Below are positions 10,528 through 23,531 of a DNA stretch of 64,000 nt, in pieces. Source of the stretch: Gonatopus flavifemur (Eukaryota; Arthropoda; Insecta; Hymenoptera; Dryinidae); assembly GCA_018340375.1 (NCBI GenBank), contig JAFFJZ010000002.1, positions 51,170,001-51,234,000 on the forward strand, in the 5' to 3' direction. Position 1 is the stretch's first letter, and each line of letters opens with the position of its first letter. Position numbers and translations under genes: made by a program. The notes beneath the pieces are model-generated. The model did not search any database. It was not told where the DNA came from and saw only the letters and a program-made list of their open reading frames with translations.

Positions 10528-12068
10528 GTGAGTTGTTCGCATCATTTACATTGTTCTGTTGTTACCTTTATGGATTGGATAACTTCCTAGAATCTCCTGC
10601 ATGCTGTTTACATTCAGTGTGTTTCTCTCACATTGCAGTGACTTTTAGTAACTGAATTAACTCAATATCATGGGCATTGTCAGGTTTTATCATCTTGAAT
10701 TTATTCTGAATTATGACAACGGCAATTCCTGTGTAAATTCTGATCACCTCTGTGTACATAGGAAAATATGTCGATGTCATATGACCCAGATTAATTATTG
10801 AAATTTTGGAACAAAATTCCCGTACAGCACATCAGATCGGAAAGAATCCAATGAGAGCTTGAAGAATCCAATATGAGTTTTTGAGAATTCTTTTTGAACT
10901 TCTGTTTTGTGAAAAAATATCTAGTTTTGAGAGATTTCTGTGAAAAAATGTTGATCAAGATTCGATAGATCTTCCATGAAGAAGAGTCAATTGTGTCGAA
11001 AATGTCGATCACTAATTTGGATCCGGATATTTAGGTATTTTTTTTTCTCATATGTTCTGTATAAGAGCTCACACGAATTTCTGTCATACAATGTCCTTTA
11101 ATACGCGCAAAGGGTGATAACATTTCATGAGGGATAATTCTCTTGATCAGAACAATCAAATTTCATTATGCATGGAGGGTATGGAAATAAATATGTTTAT
11201 CCGTTTTCATTAAGATGTGTATACTTTTTTTTATTTTGTGAATCATTAAATATGTATACGTACGAAAATATCCGCGTATACATATGGTCTCACTTTGCAC
11301 CTGTCATAAGACGATTCAAGTCTATAGTTAGAGTTTGGCGACCAGACATTGAAAGTCATTTAGTGGATTCAGAAATGTATCCCTATAGTAAAAATGATGT
11401 ATAACGGTTACGGTGCTTCTTTTAGTGAGATTCTTATGTAAGACAAATGTTCTGGAATTTTCAGTATACATATCTGTATTTTTCTTGAGTGAAAACATTT
11501 ACACGTATATTCAGGTTACGCACTCTTTCGTGTTGAGTGGAAATTTGACACAATTTAGGACAATAGCAATTTTTTTTATCTCAATAAATACAGGTGAGTT
11601 TCATGGGAAGAATGAGATGAAATCAATACTCAAGAGACATTTCGTGTCTTGCGATATCATTTAGACAAGTTCAAGATGTTTTGGGAAACAATTTTATATG
11701 TCTTAGAGATGTCTCAAACTCTTCTCGTATCCAAGAGATATATAAAAGATGTCTAAAATATTTTTTTAAAGATATTTTCGATCAAGATATTTCTTAGATA
11801 TCTTTTACACGTAAGAAGAGTTTGAAGCATCTAAGAGGCATGTCAAATTTTTGCGGAAGACATCTTGCACTTGTCTGAAAGATATCACAAGATCCAAATT
11901 GTTTATTGAGTACGGAATGAATTTGTAAGTACATGAATTTACAAACATCAGTCCTTCTCGATGATGCTGAGTAATTTTCATAACTCAATTTTATATCATT
12001 CTTCTGTTTATGGATGGAATAACAACTTCCTTACCATGTTATTATTCAATTTCAATTTCTTTTTTCAG
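10528..12068 (+). other. Intron 1 of gene A
   Basis: Donor GTGAGTT and acceptor TTTTTTCAG bracket this 1541-bp segment. It holds a foldback element at 11663-11876. Short open frames around 11168-11664 have no recognisable content and are taken as non-coding. Confidence 0.5.
11663..11876. repeat. Foldback element with AGACAAGTTCAAGATGT ends
   Basis: AGACAAGTTCAAGATGT on the left faces ACATCTTGCACTTGTCT on the right. The arms continue through AGATGTCT-type words to a centre near 11770. No coding frame. It lies in intron 1 of gene A. Confidence 0.7.
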
Positions 12069-12091
12069 ATTCTGTGCTCCCTTACACAAAT

Positions 12092-13413
12092 ATGACTAAA
12101 ACTTTGCTCCTCGTGTGCATTTTGGTGGTGGCCATTGCGGTTGTCATGGCTTGCAAACCTCCTGGATTTGTTGTGAGTATATTTCGATGTCAGTGAACAT
12201 AAATGACTGAAAAATATGATGTATTCAAAAATGGATATTCACTGGATCAAAAAAAAGACATATATCTGCACATAAAACTTCATATGTAGAGTTCGTTTGC
12301 AGGGTGCATCATAATTCGCGCAACAATTGCTCCTCTTGACAACATTTTCCTCCAGTTTCAGTTTTGCAATTCCCACCTACAAATTCAACGTCATCATCTC
12401 CTAAATTGGAAGAATTGAATTATCCTAATATTATCCGTTTTGGATTTCTATAGCAAATGGAAATTTTTTGCATTCCAGCCAATCGAAATTCAAAATGTTT
12501 GATCGTCATAATTCCAGAACGGAAAATATGAGAATGATCCAATTGTTCTTCCAAAAATCCGCTCTTTGTTCATTCAGGAGATCATGGTGTGTAAATATCG
12601 CAGATGTGAACCACAATGCTTTCGAGATATTCAAATTTTCCGAACAATTTTGAAATATCCGTATCTCAAAAACTGAGCCAGAAAGAACATTTTTTCAAAC
12701 AAAAAGTTGTTCGTTTCCGTCTGAAAAACACAGTAATAAGATTATGGTACACCCTGCCCGAGTCGAAAAATTAAGAGCTGATCTTGGTCTGTTTAACCTG
12801 ATCTCATAATGTATTCGACCTGATTTGATTCAGTTCAACCTGATTTCATTCCTTTTGAACCTGATATTGTTCTATACATAGTGATTCGAATTCAGGTCAC
12901 AACCTGATCTCAATATGTTGGAATTTGAAGGAAAAATTATAAATCCTGCTCACAACTGTTTCAACCTCATAATGTTCTTTTCATCTTGATTCTAACCTGC
13001 TTTGCAAATGTATAATGACATTCAAATTGATGTATCATTTATGGATGATGAAGTTGAGTTTCAATTAATCAATATAATTTTATTATTAAAAAATTACACT
13101 AAATGAACATAACGTAAATTTAATCGCATTTGGAACTTTGATAATTTCTGAGAATAATGAAATGTCAAGAAATTCTATAACATGAGACTTGAAAAAGTAT
13201 AATGAAAATGAAATCGAATGAATTTCATGAGAAAATAAGATGTTTGAAATTTATTTAGAATAATAAGCTTACATCCATATATACATATCCAATCAATTTT
13301 CATATTTAAATTTCGATATCCATTCAAAATTCCTCAATGTTTGGAACTTGCTATTTTAATTCAATAATATATTTTAGGTGTCACAATTTCATTCACACTC
13401 ATATTTTGAAGAC

Positions 13414-13446
<33 letters not shown>

Positions 13447-16400
13447 TTGTTTGCAAATTTTATTCAGAAAATGCCAGCAACGAGATACTAGCTAAATCTA
13501 ATTTTACAAATTATAAAAAAATAATGCAATATAATTGAATCATCGAGGTGTACAAATTGTAAACGTATATTACCTTGCTAAGAATCTTCCATAAAAAACA
13601 ATAAATTTTCCCGATTGTTGTATGAAATTAACGATTCAAAAATCACATCACAAAAGAGAGAAAGGATTCATCGTTTTCATTTTAAACAAGGAAATTTCAT
13701 AAATCTACAATTGTACATCTCGAGAGTTTAATTATATATCATTATTTTTTAATAATTTTTAAAATTAGATTCAGCAGGTATCTCGCTGCTGGTATTTTCC
13801 GAATAGAATTCACAAAATTCCATAACCAGGTAAGAATAAGGGTGGAGGAAAAATAGAGCTATATCAGGTTTTAAAATTCGACCTGACAGAATGCGTATTC
13901 GTTGCGTATTACGGATCAAAACAGGTTCTCATTGATCCTCATCTCATACTGTTCAAAAGGGTAAGATCAGTCTCTGAATAGTTCGAAATCAGGTTTCAAT
14001 TTTTCGACTCGGGTGTATATATCGTATAAAAAGTTTAAGGAATTCTGTATTGAAGAACCCTGCTTTGAAGATCCGATTCCATCCGATTTAAATTGATTAT
14101 ACTCGTCAATCAGATTGAATCAGATTTCGGTCCGAGGATTTTCCTATTCGATCTCATTCAAACATAATCGGTTTGAATAGGGCCAAAATAGACATTTTTA
14201 CTCAATGGGATATAATGAGAAAATTCGGATCGTGTCAATCCTAATTTTCTGATTATATCTCATTTAGTGATCGTTTCCATTTTGGTCCTATTCAAACCGA
14301 TTAGATTTTAATATGATCAAATCTGAACATTCTCGGGCAAAAAATCTGATTCAAACTGATTGACGAGTAATAGGTTTGAATCGGATTTTTAAAGCAGGGA
14401 GCAACTCCGCAGGATTCCTATATGATTTTCATGGAGAATGTCTAGGAAATTTACAAAAACTTTAAAGAAGTGCGTTCTTGCATATGGAGTATTTATACAA
14501 CTTCCACATAAATTTATTCTATGGTCAGATATTTCTTTGACCCATTGTGTATAAACGCATGATGAAAAATGAGGAAAAATGTATAAATTGTACGCCTCAA
14601 CCTCTACACGCATTGATTATATAATGACTAACCTTGCTGAAGATGACAGGCAGAACCGGACAAACAATTGTGGCCAAACTTTGAACGGTTTCTGTCTTAG
14701 ATCAACCAAGCAAAACTGACGAATTGCCTCTTCGTCTTGGCTGGAATGAAAAAATTGGAATATCCTCACGCGAAAAAAAAATTACTTGTCATATTTATCA
14801 CAATTTGGGATAAAATTTGGGACAGGAACACTTTTTGGAATATAATTTACCGCAATTGCCATTGAATCAACTGCAATTTAGTGAGAATTACCACAATTTG
14901 TTTCAAATGGTAATAGAAACTGTACCTGTCTCAGAATCCACCGCAAATTTTTTTCCGTGCTGTTACAAAATGACAGCAATTTTGGGGCTGTTCTGCTTGG
15001 AATTCATAGACTGTAATATCCGGTCAAAAACTGACGAAAAGTTTCCTGCCAGTTTTCGACAGGATGTTTCAATTTCGTCATTCTAGATGAAACCGGGTAT
15101 GAAATTTGTCAGATTTCGTCTGGATTACATAAGAAAAAAACCGCTCAGAGTCTGATAACAATGTTTTGTCAGGGTTTGCCTGACATTTTCACCAGGGAAA
15201 CCACTCCTACACATAATTTCATCCCATTGTTTCAAATAGAGCACAATTAAGTGTTTCTAATTCAAACGTCGCATTGTCGTGCATAGTGAATGAATCAATT
15301 CATATTCACATCACTTGAGTCAATGTTCGGATAATTGAATCTGCTTGACATTACGCATTATATTCTTACCAATAAATCACTGTGAATTTCCGAGTCAAAA
15401 AGTGAAATCTGATTCAGTTCTGATTCGTTGCGTATTACGGAGTAAATCAGGTTTGATTTCATTTCTCACCCTGTCCTCAACCTGATCTTGTTTTCAAACT
15501 TCTCATTCGACCTGATTAAACTGTGGATCGTTGGGTATTACGGAGTTGATCAGGCTTTGAAAAGTATTACAATTTTTCGACTCGGGAATATTTCCACCAA
15601 TGATCTCGATCTAGATTTCTCACGAAATAATAATAATCCTCTGTTATCTCATGAAATTTGAATAGAAAAATATAATAAGTGAAATCAGTAATGATGCTTT
15701 TCATATAAATCGTTTTATTTTATTTCTTATCATTAATCAATTCAATTCAATATGTTTCTATTACCACATAAAGTATACAGTATACACTGTGAAAAATGAT
15801 TGGAATTTTTCTTATACGCAGTATAAGATATAGGATATCAATTTCCGACATATGTATATGAAATTCACTATGAATTCAACTAAAATTTCCAAACTTTATG
15901 GAATCTGTACTATCATTTTCTTGTAAGTTCCCGTTAAAATATGAGAAATTCTCAACGCATGTACTCGAGCAGGAAAATTGTATGGCCAGCCTCATGTTTG
16001 TTATGGGCCCGATCGGACAGTGATAGGACTCACTTTATTTTGGCACACCTAATCTGGTCCTTGTGACGCCATGATTTGGCACACCTGATCAGGGTTAAGC
16101 AGATCTGGCCCTGCCAGGTTTGTAATTTGGTATGCCCTATCATAGTTTATTACATCGGGCTCTGATAAAACGGTACGTTACATTCCATATTATAAGGGCC
16201 TGATTTGAGATAAGGCTTTCCAGATCTGGTCCTGATCGAACACCCAATATGAATTTCTACTCAGGTATGTGGTACCTACTTTCTACCACTTATATAAAGT
16301 TTCCCTTAGAAATTCTTTACAGTGTATATTTGGATACTCGGAGGAAAAGACACGTTAAAAACAACGTTCAAAAATTGAGTTGAAAACAACGTCGAAGACA

Positions 16401-17111
16401 ACGTAGTTTTGAAAGTTGTTTACAATGTTGTTTCACTACAATTTTTTTGGAACGGTCATGGTAATGGAGACAAGAATGAGAAATCTGTTAGAAAACGAAT
16501 TGCTGTTTTCGACTTCGTTTTCTACTTCAAGATGGGGAAATACTATGTTTTCAATCTAGTTTTCGACGTCGTTGTCAACGTTGGAAACAACGTGGTATTT
16601 TTTCAACTGGGCATGGCATCCATCAGTTATACTATGGATATCCAAATGTTCATTCGATATGTCAATGCCCACCAGATCTTCATCAGATATTCTCGATATT
16701 CTGGACGTCTACTATTCATCTGATGAATATCCTTGTACTGTATAAGTCGTTTTTCATTTGGAGAAAGTTCAACAGATTTGCTTTTCCCGTATACAAGCAT
16801 TAGTTTTGAATCTAATGATATCATAAATTTTCTAAACTGCACTTTCATACAATTGTTGATTTTTTATGTGATTCAGAACTTGAGATAATTACATTCCGTG
16901 AGAATTTTTCTCTCTTATTAAGGAGAATGTGACAAATTCAGAATACTTATGTATTATACATTTCATTTGTGTACAGTGTTCATCTGATTCCGAGTGTTGT
17001 GCCCCATACGTTTGCAATCCATGGGCCGGTCGTTGCACTAAAGCGCCAACGGGATCTTGGGGACCAGGTAGTGCAGCAGATATCGCAGATATGTTTCCTC
17101 TAGAAGAATAA
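12092..17111 (+). CDS. Knottin gene A: secreted six-cysteine peptide (exons 12092-12172, 16977-17111)
   Basis: This 71-aa secreted peptide comes from two coding exons. Exon 2 (12092-12172; exon starts 12069 after TTTTTTCAG) encodes a signal peptide, MTKTLL then a hydrophobic core, ending V-M-A just before the first cysteine, and stops at donor GTGAGT. Exon 3 (16977-17111) follows acceptor TGTACAG in phase 0 and supplies the other five cysteines. The mature spacing C-x6-C-x5-CC-x4-C-x6-C is the inhibitor-cystine-knot pattern, expected to pair 1-4, 2-5, 3-6. A 24-residue acidic, glycine-containing tail follows the last cysteine. The family includes ion-channel-directed venom peptides, antimicrobial and protease-inhibiting peptides, so the target cannot be told. 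The stop codon overlaps an AATAAA. Intron 2 is 4804 bp of foldback elements. Gene B is a paralogue. Confidence 0.8.
12757..14013. mobile_element. Foldback element with CCCGAGTCGAAAAATT ends, carrying a nested palindrome
   Basis: Starts CCCGAGTCGAAAAATT and ends AATTTTTCGACTCGGG. CCTGAT/ATCAGG-type words are scattered near both ends. The middle holds an (AAT)n microsatellite and a second palindrome, about 13440-13815: GAAAATGCCAGCAACGAGAT against ATCTCGCTGCTGGTATTTTC. No coding frame. Confidence 0.8.
13414..13446. repeat. (AAT)n microsatellite
   Basis: About eleven uninterrupted AAT/ATA units inside the preceding foldback element. Confidence 0.95.
14058..14399. repeat. Foldback element with CCCTGCTTTGAAGATCCGAT ends
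   Basis: The left end CCCTGCTTTGAAGATCCGAT faces ATCGGATTTTTAAAGCAGGG-like sequence at the right. The arms include AAACATAATCGGTTTGAATAGG facing its complement near 14293-14306. The centre is near 14220. Confidence 0.85.
15389..15586. mobile_element. Short foldback, CCCGAGTCG-type ends
   Basis: CCGAGTCAAAAAGTG at the left and TTTTTCGACTCGGG at the right. Both halves contain TTGCGTATTACGGAGT-like sequence, also present at about 13890-13915 in the larger element, which ties the two copies to one family. Confidence 0.75.
15964..16262. repeat. Foldback-like element rich in CTGATC(C/A)GG words
   Basis: Imperfect inverted ends (GAGCAGGAAAATT against AATTTCTACTC) enclose repeated TGGTCCTG/CCTGATC words. 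The same words fill the element at 59042-59820, suggesting a shared family. Confidence 0.45.
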
Positions 17112-17757
17112 ATGCTGTGTTCTTCAAAGACCCTACGCTCGTTATAGTCAAATACGAAGACCAACTGCACTGGAAATTGAGTACATCTTATGTATAATAT
17201 GTAATTGAAATATACACATTCATGCTTCATTGACATAAGAGTTTGTATTCATTCCTCGAAAGAGTTTCATCATCCTACTAAGGTAGATGACCCCATTTGA
17301 ACGCGACCCCTGTAATGAACATTTCGGTTTTTGATTTATAGTTCTTTTCATTTAGTGCTTCAATCTCATCCAAGCATGACTGAATAGACACTAAATGAAT
17401 CACTGGTATATAAATAAATCCAGGATAATATGTCATATGGGAAAATGTAATAAATAAACGATGGTTCGCCAATGGGAGTTGAAGGGTTCATAAATGGGAG
17501 CGTTTACCTTACCATCATTGTAATGCTAATCAATAATATGAATTCTGATTTGCAATTTAGAACAAATGAGACTAATTATATTGAACAAAAGACAGGGTGG
17601 TTTTTGTACTCAGAAGAATGTAAATACAGTTGTGTGTTGCCTCTAATCCGATGGAAAGATGTCGCTCAAGATCACGCAGGAGTGCGAAGTAAATAGAACG
17701 TGTATGGTGTGCAGATCAGTAATGATTTTGTGAGATGGTATGTCTGTAAGGCTTTCA
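17112..17757. other. 3' flank of gene A and intergenic
   Basis: Presumed 3' UTR of gene A. AATAAA-type signals occur at 17107-17112 (overlapping the stop) and about 17449-17456. No further coding exon with a cysteine pattern is seen. Confidence 0.4.
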
Positions 17758-17765
17758 TAGCGATC

Positions 17766-18175
17766 CACGCAAGTATTGACAAGATTAAAAAAACCCAAGC
17801 TTGTTCCAGAATTGACACATATGTCAGGGCCAAATCGCTGCTAAGAATAATTGAACCAATATTTTTGCACGATTGTCCCGTTGTTTCCGACGGTTAGCCA
17901 GTTATGGTACATTTGTTCATATCTTTAGGATGGCCATTGCACTTGGTACAGGCTTGGCACAAGTGTGAAAACACAAAGGTTCGTTGAGAACAATTAAGCC
18001 AATGTTTTCCACATGGGTGGCACAATGTTTCCGATTAGTGAACGAATTACGGGTTCACAATGACTCCAGACTTATGCATAACTAACGGCCCAAGACTGCC
18101 CCAATCTTCTCCTGATGATTAGCCTCACAGCTTAATTTCATACACTAAGATGAATGAGATCAACTGATCTTGAAG
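17766..18175. repeat. Partial copy of CCCATG...CATGGG family
   Basis: The segment starting CAAGTATTGACAAGAT, followed by a CCCAAGCTTG word, matches the left halves of the copies at 18205, 22780 and 41769, but it lacks a recognisable right end. Confidence 0.55.
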
Positions 18176-18204
18176 AACTCCTCACAAGACATCAAGATAT
18201 CTTT

Positions 18205-18919
18205 CCCATGCAGGTATTGACAAGACTGAGAAAAAACCTGAGCTCGTCCGGGTCTTGGCACATTTGATCCATCGTTGTCACATGATTCATGTGCGGTATT
18301 CTGAGGGAGAAGGTCAAGGTGGAATGTGGATCAGATCACTCTTCCCATCAATATATGTGATGAAAAAAGCATTGGTTGATGCTTGGCGAATCATTTGGAC
18401 CAGGCTCGGAAAAACCATTGGCCCAAGCTTGTCTTGACCTTACCATTCCCAAGCCTGGGTCAAGTTTGGTGGATTGTTCAAGACAATTCCCGGCAGGTCT
18501 GCCGTCCAAAGTGAGAAGACCGTGAGTGCATTTAACTTGAATTCGAGAAAATCAAGAAAAACTGTTTTCTTTCAAAATCAAGAGAAAACATCATTTTTCA
18601 ATGGCAAACCATTTTTACCCTAGAAATGGTTTGTCATTGACGCCTATAGACTATTGAAGTATCATAGACATCCCATTTTTGTGTTAGTTACGGTTTTTTT
18701 TATTAATTCAATCGTACTCCGAACCGCGATTATTGAGAAAACTGATAAGTTCTTTTCAAAATGAAAAACACAGTGGAATGTAGGATTTTTTCCACGATTA
18801 AAATGATATGAAAAGCTCATTTTCGTCAAAAATGCGATTTGAGATATTTTTGCTTTGGACAACAGAGGTCTTGTGCCAGGCTTGGTTCATGGTTGGGCCA
18901 TTGGTCTATAGACACATGG
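18205..18919. mobile_element. CCCATG...CATGGG family element with internal insertion
   Basis: Begins CCCATGCAGGTATTGACAAG and ends CTATAGACACATGG. The interior has GGCCCAAGCTTG-type words shared with the copies at 22780-23531 and 41769-42552. About 370 bp at 18484-18858 has no counterpart in the other copies and is probably an insertion. Confidence 0.6.
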
Positions 18920-21900
18920 AAAGCTTGTTCAATTGTCCACATCAACCCGTGCATACGGGGTTACGCTCCTTGAAAACTATATATCTTTTATTACTATTGA
19001 TCCCATGTTCGTAAATTCAGACCTGTATACTATTCCAAGTCACCTACGCAGATGGATGGATAAGTGGATGTATGAGACTCCCCTAACAGCAAAATGTGCC
19101 TCTGGGAAGTTCTCTGGACGTTCAGAAAACCTTTCCTACGTTCTATAAGCCTTCCTTAAACGTTCCAATGTGCTGTCTGGGTTTGGTTAAAATACCTAGT
19201 TCTATTCAGCCTTAGTTAGAGGAGTGCGACTTACCTAAGTAACCTCAAACTTTTCGCGAAATGTTTTGTTATTACAGTACTCTTTATCTGAGTTTTGATC
19301 TAAATTCGTGAATGGCATGTCTGTAACTAAAGTAAATCACGTGATGTTTCACCATGACTTTCTGACAGTACAATTAGCGTGTCTTGCGGACAGATTGGAA
19401 AATAACGAGCGATGACCAATCGTTACGTATATTTTCCATCGAGTTGTACCCCCTGGCTCTGGTAAAAATATGGGCAAAAGCGCATAGCGAATGAGAGTAA
19501 ACCCCCTGGTGAAAATGGAAACTGCAATGAAGCGCAGACGAAAAGTATGGTGGAGCGTAACAGAAACATTAATGAAAAGTGAACAAAGAGTAAATGAAAC
19601 GGTTTCGAAGAGTACTTGAAGCGAAGTTTGGAACAAAGAAAGTGTATGGAGAACAACGCTCCATGAAGAGTATGGATAATATAAGAGGATAAAAATTTTA
19701 ACCACTTGGCGAGATTCGGACCCATCATTTTCATCATTGCCATCCAGCGTCTTACCTTTTCAGCCATGAAATGCTACGATTCCTGACAGTTTAAAACCGA
19801 TACTTGGAGTCTGTATGAAATGATTCGCATTGCCTTTCATAGAACGTAACAGTCATCTTCCCAAAATGGCATTGAACGTTTATGAAGCGTATTGATAACG
19901 TCTAATTTCAGTACTCTACAACAAGCAATTATTATAGAATTCGGCAAGAAAAGATTGGAACCTCTTTACGTTCCGTCTCAGCTTCGAATGCGCTCACAAC
20001 GAGCGTATATTTTCACCAGGGCCGTTTAATTTCATTCAGAGTCTATACAATTTATGTCACAAGTGTTTCCAATGTAAAATCACTTCTTATTTGAACAGGT
20101 GAGAACTTTGAAGTTGAATGAAAGGAAAGAATGAGAATAACTCTTATCATTTGATTTGGTTTCAGAGGATAAGCTGTCTCTCACTTCTTGTTAATTCATA
20201 TTTGAACAAATCAGGGAATATTTATCAGTTTGTTGAAATGATAATTGATTTGACTGATTCCTGCTGGATAGCATGGAACAAATAGTCTCTTGTGTGAGTT
20301 TATATATAATTGTTCAAAAATTAGATTTCACTCATGTGTTGATGATGCTTCTTGAACTTGTAATGGGCACATCAGAGAGGATGATATCATTGAAAGAAAG
20401 CCTAACTATACTTATTGAAAGAGTTTGATAAGTGTTGAGTCATTCTGATAAATTCCTAGACAAAGACACATCAAAATCTCAAATGGAACTTTTCCTTCAA
20501 TGCGTCTTCATGGGATTTTTCACAATGCCTTATGAGTTCCAATGAAATCCAATTTTGTGCTCATCAATTCCCATAACGATATTATAAAATCTCATGAATC
20601 CCTGGACGAATATTCATATAAAATCTCACAGATTCTACATATTAGTTTTTATGGGATGTTAATTAGGTGTGGAATCTTCTGTTGACACTTCGTATCTCCC
20701 CTGGTGGATATTTTGTATTCCCCCTGGCATCCGACTCGATTGCCAGGGGAAATACGACCAGGGGAAAAACTTTTTGGTACTCCGAAAAAAACGTAGACTT
20801 TTAATTCACATGAAAACTTAACAAATTGAGAACCCGACGCATTAGAGTGTATCGCGAATAACGGTAATGATGATGTGATGTGCCTACAAAAAAACTTGCC
20901 CCCCTCATTCCCTTCTGATTATATGAAATCTTTTACCCATAAGCAAGATAAGGGTTTGAATTCATTCAGAGGATACCGTCCATAAATTCAATACAAAAAT
21001 TATCAAAACATATCCAGAACATAGATCTTAAAAACATTCAAATTTCTTCCAATAATAAACAATGAATTCGGAGGCTTCTCTCGTTATATGGGGTATCACT
21101 GCTATCCATTTATTCATTAGATTCACTAAGTTAATACAGTTAAACTATACTTAGATAATTCAGACATTGAAGGTCTGATAGAGAACTCGCAAGGTCAAAA
21201 ATGTCTTACTTCAGTAAATACAATTCCGGTGAATGCAGATGAAAAATTATCAATATCAACGATTTCTGCCAATGGTTTTCTTGGAAGGAAGTGATAACTT
21301 AAAACATGTAACAGAACTGGAAAAGAATTGTAATTCGAGGAAACACTTGAGAGAGTGGGATAGAGACGAAATATTGGAAACATAGAACAACTCCTCTGCA
21401 TTTATCCGAAGCGAAAATGAAAGCGCGCATACATGCAAGGAAGGATAAACGAATTCACCTAAGATTCTCTATCATTGGGCCTCCTGTTGCTCGTTTTACA
21501 TTATTTGTACACTCATTAAACTTTCTGTCAAATAATCATTCCAACTCCTATCAACACAGTTCTACAACATATCGATATGCGAAGAATTTGCTGCGTTCTT
21601 CTGTTCATATAAGGATTATGTCACTTGCAACATTTCGATGTGCGTAGAATTTGCTGAAACTGCATCGAGCTGAGTCCAAGGTGGCCCGCACACCTTCCAT
21701 CCATCCCCTTCCTAATTCATTACTTCTCTCTGACACACATTCATTGATTATGGAGCATGGTAACAAAAGCATATTCAAAATCGGCAGAAATCCAATCGCG
21801 TGATTCCCCACTCCCAACGGCAAAAAGAAATCATTCGCTCTTTTAAATGAGAGCGATCCTGATGGAAAGCCACAGTATACTTTCAGGATCTTTCGGAGAC

Positions 21901-22355
21901 ACGCTTTGCAAAAGCAAGCTCGATAACACGCGGATTTACCAAGTTGAACGAGACGAAGTTCTCGTTTGGTACCGTGATCGAACTCGCGCAAGTTCCACAT
22001 GCCGGTAACAATTTTTGACGGAATACCTATTCCGCCAAACCCGTTTGTACCACTCTCACTCTCTTCGCACTCGGACTTTCCGAGTTAATTTTTAAGTCAG
22101 AGTATTACTGAATTCAGTGCATCCAAACCGTATCCAAACTCCTGATCCAGTTGCCACCATCCACAAGATCTTGGTCGCTCACTTTGGATCCAGCTCGCAG
22201 TCAGATATTCAAAGGTCAGCTTGAACGGAAGTAGGTTCGTAAATTATTCTCATATATACACACACTCACTCTCACACATTACACTGCTAAATTCTCCCTG
22301 TCATCCGAACAAATCATATTGTATTTGTATCCTCTCCTTTGAATCTGAATATAAT

Positions 22356-22357
<2 letters not shown>
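18920..22357. other. Long, comparatively repeat-poor intergenic stretch
   Basis: No confident gene. Minus-strand frames at 19349-19767 are overlapping and of biased composition; ATGGCTGAAAAG followed by GTAAGA near 19767 could be a first coding exon but no partner exon is visible. A 131-codon minus-strand frame at 21605-22000 matches nothing I know. A compact hairpin lies at 20695-20775. Being less repetitive, this is the likeliest place for regulatory DNA or an unrecognised gene. Confidence 0.35.
20695..20775. repeat. CCCCTGG hairpin
   Basis: Nested inverted words: TCCCCTGGT facing ACCAGGGGA outside, and TTCCCCCTGGCA facing TGCCAGGGGAA inside, with a loop of about 11 bases. Confidence 0.7.

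Positions 22358-22395
<38 letters not shown>
22358..22395. repeat. (TA)n microsatellite
   Basis: Uninterrupted AT dinucleotides for about 37 bases. Confidence 0.95.
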
Positions 22396-22396
<1 letters not shown>

Positions 22397-22779
22397 AAAA
22401 TTATCGTACTTGGAGTCTTCTTCATTCCTCCTATCGCATACCCCTTCTCTCAATTTATCTCACAGATTCACAAGCTGGATCACTATAATCGTATGAACAC
22501 GCTACGAGTGCCGCTTTGGAACTTCAAATTCTTTAGCAAGCTTAGAACAGAGTAGACCCACACGTTCGATTCGATCTAGTCGCTCGGGTCGTTTCGAAAG
22601 AAATAAAAAACAATTGTAACGAAGTGAAACAACACATTTTCACTTTGTAACAATGAATTCATCATTCTTCGTAGAAAACGATTCACCAGGGGAAATACCA
22701 TGATTACCTAACCAAATACACAAACCTCGTTGACACATCAGAAAAAGTAAACGATGAAGATCGCTGAACGATTTAATCA

Positions 22780-23531
22780 CCCATGTAGGTATTGCCAAGA
22801 CTGAAAAAAACTCAAGGTTGGCACATGTGTCAGAAACGAACCTCCGTGAAGAACAATTTGCCCAATATTGTTCCATGATTGTCCCGTTGTTCCCAATGGA
22901 TAGTCAGTCATGGTACATTTGTGAATATTTTTGAAATGGTCACTACATTTGGTACAAGCTTGGCACAAATGTAAAAATCGAGCATTCGTTGAGAACAATT
23001 TTGCTAATATTTCCCACATGAGTGGCACAATGTTTATAAATATTCACTGAATTTTGAATTTACAATGGCTGAAGACTCGGGGATAACCATCGGGCCAGGG
23101 CTGGCCCGATCTTCCTGCCATAATTAATCCTACACATTATAGTTTAGTTTGAGCATAATTCAATAATAGAATCAAAATTGATTGAAATATCAAAGAACGC
23201 AAATTTTCCAATGATCATACAAGCTTGTCCCAGTCTTGTCACATTTTTTCTATCGTTCTGAGATAATTCATGTACGGTATTCTAAGGGAGAAAGTCGTGA
23301 ACTGAAATATGAATCAATTTCTTTTTTCATCCATATCTGCGATCAAAGAAGCATTGGTTGATGCTTGTTAAATGAATTGGACCGGGCCTGGCAAAACCAC
23401 TGGCCCAAGCTTGTCCTGATCTCATAATTCCCAAGCCTCGGCCAAGTTTGGTAAATTGTTTAAGACAAGTCTCGGAAGGTCTTGTGCCAGGCTTGATCCA
23501 TCAACGAGCCATTGGTCTATACACACATGGG
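22780..23531. mobile_element. CCCATG...CATGGG family element
   Basis: Begins CCCATGTAGGTATTGCCAAG and ends TATACACACATGGG. Long stretches match 41769-42552, for example the TGGTACATTTGTGAATATTT and GGGCCAGGGCTGGCCCGATC regions. No transposase frame, so it appears non-autonomous. Confidence 0.7.

Larger units (their letters stand above)
12173..16976 (+). other. Intron 2 of gene A, filled with foldback elements
   Basis: Phase-0 intron between the signal-peptide exon and the cysteine-knot exon. It carries at least four palindromic elements (12757-14013, 14058-14399, 15389-15586, 15964-16262). Frames at 12468-12653, 14817-15086 and 16409-16723 show no family similarity and are judged spurious. 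Confidence 0.7.

Noticed and set aside
19349..19767. Two overlapping minus-strand frames of 114-118 codons
   Set aside because: Overlapping frames in the same direction with F/S/L-rich composition look like an absence of stops rather than coding.
21605..22000. 131-codon minus-strand frame
   Set aside because: Same reasons; composition is irregular and no family is recognised.
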